The notes beneath the pieces are model-generated. The model worked only from the letters and a program-made list of their open reading frames with translations, had not been told where the DNA came from and ran no database searches. DNA of 64,000 nt from Lysinibacillus sp. FJAT-14745 (GTDB lineage Bacteria; Bacillota; Bacilli; Bacillales_A; Planococcaceae), in NCBI RefSeq assembly GCF_001275675.1, contig NZ_LITM01000010.1, forward strand, positions 33,625 to 97,624, written 5' to 3'. The position numbers and the translations under genes are program-made. Shown piece after piece: positions 1 to 8,413 of this stretch (position 1 is its first letter; each line of letters opens with the position of its first letter).

Positions 1-338
1 CTCATAGGAATACCGAACGTTGAGTCTGCTGGGATGGCATGTAACTCGTTATTTGTGTAAATATACGAAATACCTGTTTCGTTGTACACAAGATTATGTT
101 CAAAATCAAGCTCCTTTACTAACTCCATGACACCTTTATGACGCGCTACAATAGAATCTGCCCCTGTTTCCATGATGAAGCCTTGTTCATATGCAGAGTG
201 AAGCTTGCCACCAAGGTATGTATTTTTTTCAACAAGTACAAGTTTTACATCTACGTTTTTCTCCTGAACTTGTCGCTGTAAATAATGCATCGTACACAAT
301 CCCGTAATTCCGCCACCTAATACAACAACTGTTTTCAT
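1..338 (-). CDS. hemY: Coproporphyrinogen/protoporphyrinogen oxidase, N-terminal part (runs off the window)
   Basis: The first 112 codons of a flavoprotein read on the minus strand and the C-terminus lies outside the window. The protein opens MKTVVVLGGGITG, an FAD-binding Rossmann GxGxxG-type loop, followed by the conserved GGK (about residue 45) and the ETGADS stretch near residue 55. This order and spacing match Bacillus HemY/CgoX, which oxidises coproporphyrinogen III (or protoporphyrinogen) in heme synthesis at the membrane. The ATG at 338 is preceded by a GGGGCGG ribosome binding site. Other FAD amine-oxidase-like enzymes (phytoene desaturase, for example) share the fold, but the ADS and NATG-like segments favour HemY. 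Confidence 0.85.
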   Translation of the reverse strand, partial: MKTVVVLGGGITGLCTMHYLQRQVQEKNVDVKLVLVEKNTYLGGKLHSAYEQGFIMETGADSIVARHKGVMELVKELDFEHNLVYNETGISYIYTNNELHAIPADSTFGIPM

Positions 339-420
339 ATTAACCGCCCCTATTTTTAGTTCTTTACTCAGTATAAACTTTTTTTCTCGAAAATTACGTT
401 AAACCCTTTACAAATTTAGC

Positions 421-466
421 AAAAATGGAGCTATCCAACGCATTGGATAGCTCCATTTTTTTCTAT
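421..466 (-). terminator. Intrinsic terminator, probably bidirectional
   Basis: A perfect 13-bp or longer stem (TGGAGCTATCCAA and its complement, 4-nt loop) is flanked by an A-run and a T-run. It lies between the end of the HemAT gene (609) and the start of the heme oxidase gene (338), so it should stop HemAT transcription. Confidence 0.8.
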
Positions 467-608
467 AGTATATATTCGCTAGAGGCTTTAATCTATCTAA
501 CGGAAATTATATATTAACAGTTGATATAGTGCTATTTGTGCCTAAAAGTGAGTAGCGCCTAAAAAAATAGGAAACAACAAATTTCTTTGCCTTTTGATTA
601 GCTCTCCA

Positions 609-1898
609 TTAATTTAAATTTTGTGCAAAGCTAGCTAATTTTTCAGCAGAATTTTTCACTTCATTAAAGGCAATACCTAATTCACTTAGTACTTCTACTA
701 TTGCTTGTACTTCTTTTTCCATCCGACCATTTTGATCTTTGGCTTCAGTCATAGCATCTAATATGTTAGTAAATTGTCCTTCTGTTTGAACCATATTTTC
801 CTCACCAGAAGCTACCTCTTCTTGAATATTACTAAGCGAATGAACTAGTTTATCTGTTCGCTCATTCGTTTTATGTAGTAACGTTGCTACCGATGTGACA
901 GATTCCTTTGTTTGAATCGATAGTTTCCGTACTTCATCTGCAACAACACTAAAGCCTTTACCCGCTTCTCCAGCACGAGCTGCTTCTATTGCCGCATTTA
1001 ATGCCAACAAGTTTGTTTGATTAGCAATATTTGTCACAACATTCATAATCGATTCCATTTCCTTTGACATATCTGTCAACTGTGCAATATTTTCCGCTAT
1101 ATCATCAAGCGAATAAATAATATTACTCATATTTTGCGATTGACTCTTTAACCGTTCACGACCGTCTAATGCCTGACTCTCAGCCATAGTCGAAACTTGA
1201 AGTGATTTTTTCGCTAGTTGTTTAATCTCTTCTGATTGTCCACTTAAGCGATGAAATGAATTGTTCGTTTCCTGAGATATTGTGGCAAGACCTTCCGAAG
1301 ACTCTACGATTTCTTGCTCTATCGCTTCTTTCCTACGTTCCATTTTTTCATGAAGTTGCTCAATTGTGTGCTCAAACGCCTCTAAAACTAACTGTTGCTC
1401 AAAATTAGAAATTTTTGAAATGGCTCGAATTGTATTAAGCTGATCCATTGGATGATTAATATGTTCTTCAACCAAATCAATAAATGATGCTGTTAAATCT
1501 TGAAAAGCACAAATATACCATTGTGTTTTAAGCCCGATATGGACATGTACTTTAGCAATTTTAACTCGCCTTTGATAAAAATCATCATCAATCGTACCAT
1601 TAAACATTTCAATAATATGACGTCGTAAAGTAATTTTCAGCTTCTCTACAGAACTATGTTTATTAATAATGTCTACTAGGGTACGCTCAGTTACAATCAT
1701 TTCATAAAATCGATTAACAATGTTATCAATATTGCCTTCTACAAAAGGTTGAAAGGCTTTTAAATATTGTAAATCCCGTTTTGTCAATTTAAGCAAATCA
1801 ATTTGCTTTTTTATTGAATGGCGATTCGCTATATCCATTTTTACAATGAATTGCTCTAAATCTAACGCCGTTGTCTTTCTCTGTTTTTGAAAAATCAC
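609..1898 (-). CDS. hemAT: Heme-based aerotactic transducer HemAT
   Basis: This is a soluble oxygen sensor that passes its signal to the chemotaxis kinase CheA. Residues 1-180 form a globin-coupled sensor domain: the AKVHVHIGL segment holds the proximal heme His and the [15 protein letters not shown] segment matches B. subtilis HemAT. The rest is a coiled-coil methyl-accepting signalling domain with the hairpin tip [22 protein letters not shown]. There is no transmembrane segment. I chose the GTG at 1898 over the ATG at 1916 because AGAGGG sits 7 nt before it and the product then starts MIFQKQRK, like MLFKKDRK in B. subtilis; this gives 429 residues against 432 there. The gene is monocistronic. 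Confidence 0.9.
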   Translation of the reverse strand: MIFQKQRKTTALDLEQFIVKMDIANRHSIKKQIDLLKLTKRDLQYLKAFQPFVEGNIDNIVNRFYEMIVTERTLVDIINKHSSVEKLKITLRRHIIEMFNGTIDDDFYQRRVKIAKVHVHIGLKTQWYICAFQDLTASFIDLVEEHINHPMDQLNTIRAISKISNFEQQLVLEAFEHTIEQLHEKMERRKEAIEQEIVESSEGLATISQETNNSFHRLSGQSEEIKQLAKKSLQVSTMAESQALDGRERLKSQSQNMSNIIYSLDDIAENIAQLTDMSKEMESIMNVVTNIANQTNLLALNAAIEAARAGEAGKGFSVVADEVRKLSIQTKESVTSVATLLHKTNERTDKLVHSLSNIQEEVASGEENMVQTEGQFTNILDAMTEAKDQNGRMEKEVQAIVEVLSELGIAFNEVKNSAEKLASFAQNLN

Positions 1899-1981
1899 AC
1901 ATTTACCCTCTTTCATGCCGTGTACTTTTGAAAAGCTGAGAAAAATCTAATTCCGTTCATAAAATATAAGAGATCAGGAAG

Positions 1982-2049
1982 GCTCATCACATAATGTGGA
2001 GTTGATTTCCGTTCCGACTGGACGTCCCAGCCTCGACTCCAATCAACTT
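1982..2049. repeat. Short derivative of the terminal-inverted-repeat family (copy A)
   Basis: GGCTCATCAC and GTTGATTTCCGTTCCGACTGG at one end and CGACTCCAATCAACTT at the other match the two ends of the longer copies at 14712-14951 and 44565-44923, with the interior missing. It lies upstream of hemAT. The remainder of 1899-2635 holds only this copy, the terminator at 2398 and AT-rich DNA; I see no convincing gene there. Confidence 0.6.
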
Positions 2050-2397
2050 ATATAGTATATGTTTATAAAATGTCATCCCCAACTTTTAGGATGTTGGTTA
2101 ACCATTTTAATCTATTACCTAAAAATGGGCGTACATAAGCAAAAAATCCTTTTATCGGTCAAAATTAACCCTGTATTTCCCTATTTAATACCCGAGAAGA
2201 AAAGCACCATTATTTTCCAAAATATTGCGAAAAAACGGTATAACAAAATAACCTTATAATTAGCTATGGCTACTAACTACTCTTTCAAAATCCCACATAT
2301 ACCTTATACATTTTATAAATAGCTGTCAATTTTCATTTATACATTTTTTACCATAAAATGTACGAAAGTACCTATTATCTTATTTATTGTCCAAAGC

Positions 2398-2431
2398 AAA
2401 AAAAAAGCTACCACAATACTTTTGGGTAGCC
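2398..2431 (-). terminator. Intrinsic terminator on the minus strand
   Basis: GCTACC and GGTAGC pair around a 12-nt loop, followed on the minus strand by nine T. It is about 200 nt beyond the stop of the Sel1-repeat gene (2636) and is the first terminator that gene's transcript would meet. Confidence 0.65.
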
Positions 2432-2635
2432 AATTTACATCATCTCTGTTTTTTTTATGCTTATTTTTTCCTTGTTTTAGTTTGTAGTACTATCGCTTTA
2501 TTATATTAATATTTTTACAATCAGTTAATTATAGTAATACACACCTATCCCATGTCCGAAAAACAGAACCTAAGATCTATACAGAAAAAGTTAATAATTG
2601 AATCTAAAAGCCTAGTATTTTTTAATAAAAAACAC

Positions 2636-3922
2636 CTACATCCCTTTTAATTCTTGCAGTAAATTTGCAGCTTCCTCACTTCCCGCATTTGCTGCAAGTC
2701 CATACCACTTTATAGCCTCTTTAATATTTCTAGCTATTCCTTCCCCTTTATTGTATATGTGCCCTAGTTGTAATTTAGCCTCCAAATCACCTTGAAGAGC
2801 AGCCTGTTTAAACCAATGAATACCCTTTTCAATATTTCGTATACCTGCTAACCCTTGGCTCCAAATAAAGCCCAAATCATAAAAGGCATCGACATGATAT
2901 TGCTCTGCAGCTCTTTCATACCAATATAATCCACGGTTCACATCTTTAGGTTGCCCTAAGTGTCCCTCTAAATAGATTCCTCCGAGCCTGTATTGTGCCT
3001 CAACATAGCCTGCTTCTGCAGATTTTTTATAGTAGCTACATGCTTGTTCCTCGTCTTTGTCGATTCCTAATCCCTGCTCGTAAATAATTCCGAGTGTAAA
3101 CATGGCCTCTGCCACACCTTTTTGAGCGGCGAAGTCGAACCAATTCTTCGCAAGTACCAAATTTTCTAGTACCCCCTCACCGTTAAAATACATATCTGCT
3201 AAATTATTTGCAGCATCTGGATGCCCTTGCTTCGCTGCAGCTTCATACAATAAAAAAGCTCTATTATAGTTTTCTTGAACACCTATACCTTCAAAATAAA
3301 AATTACCAAGTGCATATTGTGCATCGGCATTACCTTGTGATGCTGCTAACTCAAACCATTTTACTGACTTTTCTGGTCGGAAATATTCGCCGTCAATTGC
3401 ACTATAATATTCTCCAAGCTGAAATTGTGCATCGGCATCTTGTTCCTCGACGGCATCTTTGTATAAGTCAATGATTTCTTCATGATCTAGATCTTCTTCA
3501 TCAAACGCCTCAATCTGTTCATTTTGGTGAACAAAATACCATTCCAATATATCAAGTACATCATCAACAACTTCATTGCAATTGGATAACTTCTCCAGCG
3601 AAGAAACTTGCCAAATGAAAATATAGATAGGGAGTGGAATTGCTTCACGCAATAAATCATCATATTCAGCTAAAAGTGTCAGCACATTCTCCTGTACAGA
3701 CTGTGTCTGTTCTGGATGAATAATTTGCAAATGTCGTTGCTGATTTTTTTTCAAAAGTCCTCGCACAACTTGATATAATATTTTGTGCAAGGCTGCTAAT
3801 TGTACTTCTTCGACTGTTATCAAATTAATGTTTTGTGCAAACCACGTATCTTGTGTTTGCGTGAGCTTTTGTAGGGCTCCAATTCGCTCTTTATTTTGTT
3901 TTGCTAAAAATTGCCCATACAT
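2636..3922 (-). CDS. Sel1-like (TPR-type) repeat protein
   Basis: This 428-residue cytoplasmic protein has no signal peptide. Residues 1-150 are a unique helical region. From about residue 160 to the C-terminus there are seven Sel1-like repeats of about 36 residues with the A..A...LG..Y..G pattern (for example DAQYALGNFYFEGIGV, DAANNLADMYFNGEGV, EAMFTLGIIYEQGLGI). Such solenoids are protein-interaction scaffolds; the partner is unknown. The ATG at 3922 has a GGGGGG ribosome binding site 6 nt upstream. Only about 24 nt separate the start from a 22-nt palindrome and then a minisatellite, so the promoter must lie in or beyond repeated DNA. Confidence 0.8.
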   Translation of the reverse strand: MYGQFLAKQNKERIGALQKLTQTQDTWFAQNINLITVEEVQLAALHKILYQVVRGLLKKNQQRHLQIIHPEQTQSVQENVLTLLAEYDDLLREAIPLPIYIFIWQVSSLEKLSNCNEVVDDVLDILEWYFVHQNEQIEAFDEEDLDHEEIIDLYKDAVEEQDADAQFQLGEYYSAIDGEYFRPEKSVKWFELAASQGNADAQYALGNFYFEGIGVQENYNRAFLLYEAAAKQGHPDAANNLADMYFNGEGVLENLVLAKNWFDFAAQKGVAEAMFTLGIIYEQGLGIDKDEEQACSYYKKSAEAGYVEAQYRLGGIYLEGHLGQPKDVNRGLYWYERAAEQYHVDAFYDLGFIWSQGLAGIRNIEKGIHWFKQAALQGDLEAKLQLGHIYNKGEGIARNIKEAIKWYGLAANAGSEEAANLLQELKGM

Positions 3923-3945
3923 ACGTTTCCCCCCTTACACACTAT

Positions 3946-3967
3946 CAATTTCGCCTTGGCGTAATTG
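3946..3967. repeat. 22-nt palindrome, copy 1 (CAATTnnGCC/GGCnnAATTG type)
   Basis: The sequence pairs with itself over CAATT-CGCC and GGCG-AATTG. Related copies lie at 40486, 43434, 43564 (half degenerate) and 63798. Here it sits between the start codon of the Sel1-repeat gene and the 35-bp tandem array. Confidence 0.6.
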
Positions 3968-4343
3968 TTGTTGCTGTCGCACAGACAAAAACTTTGTTGC
4001 TGTCGCTTTGCTTTCACACAGATAAAAACCTTGTTGCTGTCGCTTCGCTTTCGCACAGATAAAAACCTTGTTGCTGTCGCTTCGCTTTCGCACAGATAAA
4101 CCTTGTTGCTGTCGCTTCGCTTTCGCACAGATAAACCTTGTTGTTGCTGTCGCTTCGCTTTCGCACAGATAAACCTTGTTGCTGTCGCTTTGCTTTCGCA
4201 CAGATAAACACCTTGTTGCTGTCGCACAGATAAACCTTGTTGCTGTCGCTTTGCTTTCGCACAGATAAACCTTGTTGCTGTCGCTTTGCTTTCGCACAGA
4301 TAAACCTTGTTGCTGTCGCTTCGCTTTCACTGCAAAAAACATT
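3968..4343. repeat. Tandem array of about eleven 35-38 bp units (minisatellite)
   Basis: The unit contains GCTGTCGCTTCGCTTTCGC, then ACAGATAAAC and CTTGTT, repeated head to tail. Unit lengths run 37, 37, 35, 35, 38, 37, 24, 35 and 35 bp; the 24-bp copy lacks an internal 11 bp. Because the unit is not a multiple of three, overlapping open frames rich in QQQ appear on the minus strand; these are artefacts. The same core is found inside elements at 11383, 14712, 40486, 44565 and 63880, so the array looks like an amplified piece of a dispersed element. Confidence 0.85.
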
Positions 4344-4354
4344 TACTAAATGAA

Positions 4355-4394
4355 GAAAAAAACTGCCTCACCACTATTATATGGAAGACAGTTT
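4355..4394 (-). terminator. Intrinsic terminator of the YdcF-like gene
   Basis: On the minus strand AAACTG and surrounding bases pair imperfectly with CAGTTT over about 13 bp, followed by seven T. It begins 9 nt after the stop at 4403. Confidence 0.6.
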
Positions 4395-4402
4395 GAAATT
4401 GG

Positions 4403-5038
4403 TTACACATATGCTCTCAAGATTAATCCAATGAACAATGTAATGAACAAAAAGACAGTGACATGAATCCATTTATACATTTCTAATAAGCCGATAAATT
4501 CCCGAGTAAATGCATTAGGTACATAATAAAAGGCAGTCTTCGAACCAACACCTTGTGCATCAAGCTTCGCCTTTTTAGCATAAATACTTGCACGAAATAC
4601 GTGAAAATTATTCGTTACAAATAAGGATCGATATTTTTTCCCTTGAGCATGCTTATCCATAATTTTTTTGGAGAATGCCATATTTTGTTCAGTATTTGTA
4701 GATTGATCTTCCATTAATACTTTTTGAGCAGGTATTTGATGTACGTCAACTATATATTTTTTCATGGCATATGCTTCTGATACTTCTTCATCATTTCCCT
4801 GTCCACCTGAGACGATAATATAAGGTCGTTCACCATATTTTTGAAATTGCTTTACTGCCTCGTCTAAGCGGCTAGCTAAAAGTGGTGGTACTTTATCTCC
4901 AATTAGTCCTGACCCTAACACAATAATATAGTTAGGCTCATAAAGGATCGGCGTAAAATGATATAGAGTAGCATAGGCCATTATGCTTGTATATAAAAAC
5001 ATTGTATAGCCAAAAACTAAAAACGCACCAAATTTCAT
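4403..5038 (-). CDS. YdcF-family (DUF218) protein, C-terminal piece after a frameshift
   Basis: The 211 residues comprise a transmembrane segment (about 1-25), the DUF218 domain with the N-terminal YIIVLGSGL strand, the VSGGQG motif, EDQSTNTEQN and VTNNFHVFRA, and a last transmembrane segment. DUF218 proteins are membrane-anchored and tied to envelope metabolism; the substrate here is not known. The ATG at 5038 has no good ribosome binding site. The reading frame just upstream (5039-5348, next entry) encodes the missing N-terminal membrane part in a different frame, so this is probably one gene broken near position 5040 and not an independent gene. Confidence 0.65.
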   Translation of the reverse strand: MKFGAFLVFGYTMFLYTSIMAYATLYHFTPILYEPNYIIVLGSGLIGDKVPPLLASRLDEAVKQFQKYGERPYIIVSGGQGNDEEVSEAYAMKKYIVDVHQIPAQKVLMEDQSTNTEQNMAFSKKIMDKHAQGKKYRSLFVTNNFHVFRASIYAKKAKLDAQGVGSKTAFYYVPNAFTREFIGLLEMYKWIHVTVFLFITLFIGLILRAYV

Positions 5039-5417
5039 GTTCGATATTCGTAAAAATTATAAATACATACCAAATCATCATGATAAAAAAGCTCAAGCCA
5101 AAAATAGCTAACAATAGATTACGAACTTTACGCCCTTCTTTTTCAAGTAAAACTTTACTATTAAAAAACGTAGCTATCGATAAAATAAACATCATACTCG
5201 GGAAACTTCCAAGTATGATGACTATACCCATTTTCGACACAATCCCCTGCTCATTCGGGAGAAATAAAGGATGACTAATTATTGTGCTTAAAATATACAA
5301 CCCTAAAAAACCGAGAACTGCTGCATTGAGAAAACGCCTTTTTTCCATTATATATAACAGTAAAAAAATTAAAATTAATAGGAATAATGTTGAAATTATC
5401 GTCTCACTTCTTTCTTT
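5039..5417 (-). pseudogene. N-terminal membrane part of the same YdcF-like gene, out of frame
   Basis: Reading starts at ATG 5348 (MEKRRFLNAAVLGFLG) and gives three hydrophobic helices up to MIWYVFIIFTNIEH, after which the frame leaves the gene and ends at 4938. Upstream of 5348 the frame stays open to a TGA at 5418 and encodes a further hydrophobic stretch (TIISTLFLLILIFLLLYI) but has no ATG, GTG or TTG. Adding 23 + 103 + 211 codons gives 337, close to the roughly 340 I recall for intact Bacillus homologues. A frameshift near 5040 and a lost start codon would explain both oddities. A sequencing error at 5040 is the alternative. Confidence 0.55.
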
Positions 5418-5435
5418 TCATATACCCTGTTAAGC

Positions 5436-5518
5436 GCTTATCATCATAACGTGGGATTGATTTACGTTCCAACTGGGCGCATTTCTGGGGACGTCCAATC
5501 TTCATTATTAATCAACTC
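5436..5518. repeat. Short derivative of the terminal-inverted-repeat family (copy B)
   Basis: CTTATCATCATAACGTGGGATTGATTTACG resembles one end and TTATTAATCAACTCT the other end of the long copies; most of the interior is gone. It is the only recognisable structure between the YdcF-like gene and 5712; the rest of that gap is AT-rich and should hold the promoter of the following operon. Confidence 0.5.
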
Positions 5519-5711
5519 TATACAGAGCATACGTTATAAATACATGCAGCCTAGCTTTCGGTTATGGGCTCTGACACTACTTGTCCAAATTTGTCGATAT
5601 ACCTAAATTGATGGAAGCGTTTATTTTATTTTTCGAGATAGTTCATGTAAAATTACAATTAAGAACTAGTTTATGATAAAAACTAAAAATTATATTGGAG
5701 GAATGTCAGTA

Positions 5712-6185
5712 ATGAAAAAAATCCTTGCTGCTCTTTTTGCAGCGACACTTATGTTTGCGTCTGTTGGTGCAACTTTATTCATCTCAGATACACCCACTGC
5801 AGAAGCTAAATCCTATAAGTCGGGTAAAAGAGGCTTCTCAAACAATAATCATAACAATAACTCAAATTTCCAAAAATCTCAGGATACAACTAAAGACCAA
5901 AATAATACAACAACAAATAAAAACAAGACAACTTCTACAAACAAAACGGATTCACCAGCTAAGAAAGGTGGCTTCTTCTCAGGCGGCCTTATGAAAGGCT
6001 TAATGCTTGGTGGCTTAGCTGGTTTATTATTCGGAAGTCTTTTCAGTGGTATGGGTATGCTTGGTAATATTTTAGGCTTATTAATTAACGTTGCAGCCAT
6101 CATGGTTATCATAATGCTAGTTGTAAAAATTGTTAATATGTTTAAAGATAAAAAACGTAAAGAGGAAGCACAATGGCACAAATAA
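5712..6185 (+). CDS. Exported membrane protein, Tim44-like N-terminal type (no Tim44 domain)
   Basis: 157 residues from the ATG at 5712, which lies 10 nt after GGAGG; the ATG at 5703 is only 1 nt from that site and so is unlikely. A signal peptide ends at TAEA, then comes a low-complexity Asn/Thr/Lys linker, a Gly-rich hydrophobic stretch (GGFFSGGLMKGLMLGGLAGLLFG) and a transmembrane helix with a short basic tail. This resembles the N-terminal half of bacterial Tim44-like proteins, without the lipid-binding domain itself. Function unknown. It overlaps the next gene by 13 nt, so the two are probably translated together. Confidence 0.65.
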   Translation: MKKILAALFAATLMFASVGATLFISDTPTAEAKSYKSGKRGFSNNNHNNNSNFQKSQDTTKDQNNTTTNKNKTTSTNKTDSPAKKGGFFSGGLMKGLMLGGLAGLLFGSLFSGMGMLGNILGLLINVAAIMVIIMLVVKIVNMFKDKKRKEEAQWHK

Positions 6186-6460
6186 TTAATGAGCAAGATA
6201 TTATAAATGCAATTTGCTTATCACAGGCCTACTATAAAAACATCCGCCCTGAGGATGTACTTGTAGAACTAACATACGATGATGACACAGGCTTTGGTGC
6301 AGAAGTTGAAGTTAATGGTCAAATCGAAATGTTCAATACAGCAGCAATGATTGGCGCACTACGTGTATGGATTAAAGATGTCCTAAATGGTGACCCTTTT
6401 TCAACAGGCATCGAACTCGTCCTAGACGATGAGGAAGGCATTATTGCTAAACTATCGTAA
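6173..6460 (+). CDS. YxcD-like small acidic protein (DUF2653)
   Basis: 95 residues, strongly acidic and without a membrane segment. The opening ...NEQDIINAICLSQAYYKNIRPEDVLVEL and the following TYDDDTGFGAEVEVNGQ stretch match my memory of B. subtilis YxcD. No biochemical role is known to me. The start lies inside the last codons of the preceding membrane protein gene, which suggests a functional pair. A strong terminator follows at 6475. Confidence 0.65.
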   Translation: MAQIINEQDIINAICLSQAYYKNIRPEDVLVELTYDDDTGFGAEVEVNGQIEMFNTAAMIGALRVWIKDVLNGDPFSTGIELVLDDEEGIIAKLS

Positions 6461-6474
6461 AATAAGTAAAGAAT

Positions 6475-6516
6475 AGCAGATCAATAAATCTTAAAGATTT
6501 ATTGATCTGCTTTGTT
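6475..6516 (+). terminator. Intrinsic terminator
   Basis: Long perfect stem (AGCAGATCAATAAATCTT with its complement, 2-nt loop) followed by a T-rich run, 14 nt after the stop of the YxcD-like gene. Confidence 0.8.
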
Positions 6517-6575
6517 AATTTTCGAGACGTTTTTTTACAGATATTCATCGCAATAAAAATAACATAAGTAAACGT

Positions 6576-6613
6576 TAAAAGGTAGAGGTGTCTATACACA
6601 ACCTCTACCTTGA
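6576..6613 (-). terminator. Intrinsic terminator of the SGNH/SLH gene
   Basis: AAGGTAGAGGT pairs with ACCTCTACCTT around a short loop, followed on the minus strand by TTTTAACG. It lies 7 nt downstream of the stop at 6620. Confidence 0.75.
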
Positions 6614-6619
6614 ATTATT

Positions 6620-8242
6620 TCACTTTTTTAATAGACTACTAAAATTCACAAATATTTTTGCTGCATGGCTACGTTTTGTAGGAGCCTCAGGTGAAAATTT
6701 CCCTTCGTTACCTCTAACAATATCAAGCTCATATAACATTGTTATTGCATGTTTTGTTTCTTCATTGTAAGAGGTGATATCAGAAAATGGTGCTTTTCCT
6801 TCTACAGCATAAGGTTGCTTTTGTTGATGCTCATAAGCACGATTAATCATTAATGCTAATTGAGCGCGAGTAACCGGTAGTCCTGGATTAAACTTCCCAT
6901 TCGTTCCCTTAACTAGCCCATATGCATAAGCTGCTGCAATTTCTGACTGAGTTCCGATATCATAGCTTGCTATGTCAGTAAATGGTGCATGTTCCTTCGT
7001 TGTTAAGCCTAGACTTCTAACAAGCATCGTAGCGGCCTGTGCACGAGTAACATTTTGCTCAGGTCTAAACGTACCATCTGCGTAACCTTTCATAATACCT
7101 TCTTCAGCGGCCTTCAGAATATTGTCCTTTGCCCAATGATTTTCTATATCTGTAAAACTTAAAGTTCTCCCTGTAGTAAAAGTAACTGATGGACTTTGAA
7201 CACTTTCATTACCAGCTGCATCAACCGCTTTAACAGCTACCGTGTATGCTGTATTCTCTGTTAAATTATCCAAGGTTATCGCCGTTGTCTTAGCATTTTG
7301 TGTAAATGATAGCTTACCATTAACATATACTTTGTAATTAGCGACACCTATATTATCTCTCGCCTCCTGCCAGCTTATTTTTACAGTTGTACTATCTTTC
7401 ATATTTGCTTGAATAGTTTTTGATACATCCCATAAAGAACTTGCTTTAATCGCTGGTAAAAACGCCTCGTTCGCTACTGCTAAATAGCCTGCTTCACTTA
7501 AATGAATATTTTCGGGATTTGGTAAATAGCTTGGAACATCTTTTGCTACAATATCGTAAGTCGGTACAAAAACGGCACCCGCTTTTTCAACAGTTGTTTT
7601 TATCGTTGCATTCATAACCTTTAATAGCATTTTAAATTGTGTTTGCAAATCCTCACTATAATACGGAAAAGAATTATAATACCCCATCACGTAAACTTGA
7701 GCATTCGGATTAAGCTTCTTCATTTCTTCTAAAATAGCAGCAATATTTTTTATTGCCTCTTGGGAAGCTTTTAACATCGCTGCTGCACTAATACCAGTTG
7801 TCTGAGACTCTTTTAAAATAGGTATTAAATCATTGGCACCAGCAGTTAAAGTAATGATTTCAGCCTCTTTAATAGATGTGCGAAGCTTTACTTTCTCACT
7901 TTGATAACCGAATCCTACCACTGGCTTTTCCACATTATTTTGTATATCTTCTAATACATCTTTCGTTGTATAGCCTGAATAAGCAAATCCTTTATTATAA
8001 GAAGTGATGAAACCATCTTGCTGTAAAGCTTGTGCAACAAAATCTGTGTAACCTAAGCCGATTATGCCAACGTCATTCATACCATGTGCTAAGGAATCAC
8101 CCAGTGCTACATAATCTGCTTGAACTACCCAGCTTGGCGCTATGTAGTCTCTTTGTTCCTCAGCATTTACACCTATTGGTACTACTAGTTGTACTGCCAG
8201 AACGCTAGCCGCTAAAAACCGAAATTTCTTTGATAATTGCAT
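6620..8242 (-). CDS. Exported SGNH/GDSL esterase with Fn3 and three SLH domains
   Basis: 540 residues. A signal peptide (residues 1-27) ends near VNA. An SGNH hydrolase domain follows, with VALGDSLAHG (nucleophile Ser), GANDL (oxyanion Asn) and IHLSEAGY (catalytic His); the residue three before that His is Glu where Asp is usual. A fibronectin type III module spans about residues 270-355 (VKISWQEARDNIGVANYKVYVNG), then three SLH modules with FTDI..HWAK and TRAQAA motifs tether the enzyme to the cell wall under the S-layer. The likely activity is lipid or acyl ester hydrolysis at the cell surface. ATG 8242 has GGAGGAGAG upstream. Monocistronic. Confidence 0.85.
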   Translation of the reverse strand: MQLSKKFRFLAASVLAVQLVVPIGVNAEEQRDYIAPSWVVQADYVALGDSLAHGMNDVGIIGLGYTDFVAQALQQDGFITSYNKGFAYSGYTTKDVLEDIQNNVEKPVVGFGYQSEKVKLRTSIKEAEIITLTAGANDLIPILKESQTTGISAAAMLKASQEAIKNIAAILEEMKKLNPNAQVYVMGYYNSFPYYSEDLQTQFKMLLKVMNATIKTTVEKAGAVFVPTYDIVAKDVPSYLPNPENIHLSEAGYLAVANEAFLPAIKASSLWDVSKTIQANMKDSTTVKISWQEARDNIGVANYKVYVNGKLSFTQNAKTTAITLDNLTENTAYTVAVKAVDAAGNESVQSPSVTFTTGRTLSFTDIENHWAKDNILKAAEEGIMKGYADGTFRPEQNVTRAQAATMLVRSLGLTTKEHAPFTDIASYDIGTQSEIAAAYAYGLVKGTNGKFNPGLPVTRAQLALMINRAYEHQQKQPYAVEGKAPFSDITSYNEETKHAITMLYELDIVRGNEGKFSPEAPTKRSHAAKIFVNFSSLLKK

Positions 8243-8309
8243 ACACTCTCTCCTCCAATTTTTACTAATTACTAGTTTAATATAAGGAGGATAAAAACGG
8301 GTTAAATAA

Positions 8310-8400
8310 GCTCCTCACCATAACGTGTGGTCGATCTCCGTTCCGAATGGGCGCTTTCCTTACGCTTTAACAAATTTCATCCACGACTTTGGTGATGAGC
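8310..8400. repeat. Short derivative of the terminal-inverted-repeat family (copy C)
   Basis: Begins GCTCCTCACCATAACGTGTGG and ends CCACGACTTTGGTGATGAGC, an imperfect inverted repeat of about 20 bp. GGTCGATCTCCGTTCCGA and GGGCGCTTTCC inside match the long copies. It ends 14 nt before the stop of the EndoQ-like gene. Confidence 0.65.
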
Positions 8401-8413
8401 TAAAAACCGTGTT

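Noticed and set aside
2059..2259. Open frame of 66 codons on the plus strand after hemAT
   Set aside because: No ribosome binding site, begins at the edge of repeat copy A, composition of random AT-rich DNA.
3904..4342. Three overlapping minus-strand frames rich in RQQQ and CESEAT
   Set aside because: They are readings of the 35-bp minisatellite in different phases; the unit length is not a multiple of three and no start signal exists.
3968..4343. Possible CRISPR array
   Set aside because: The units follow each other without unique spacers and no cas genes are in the window.
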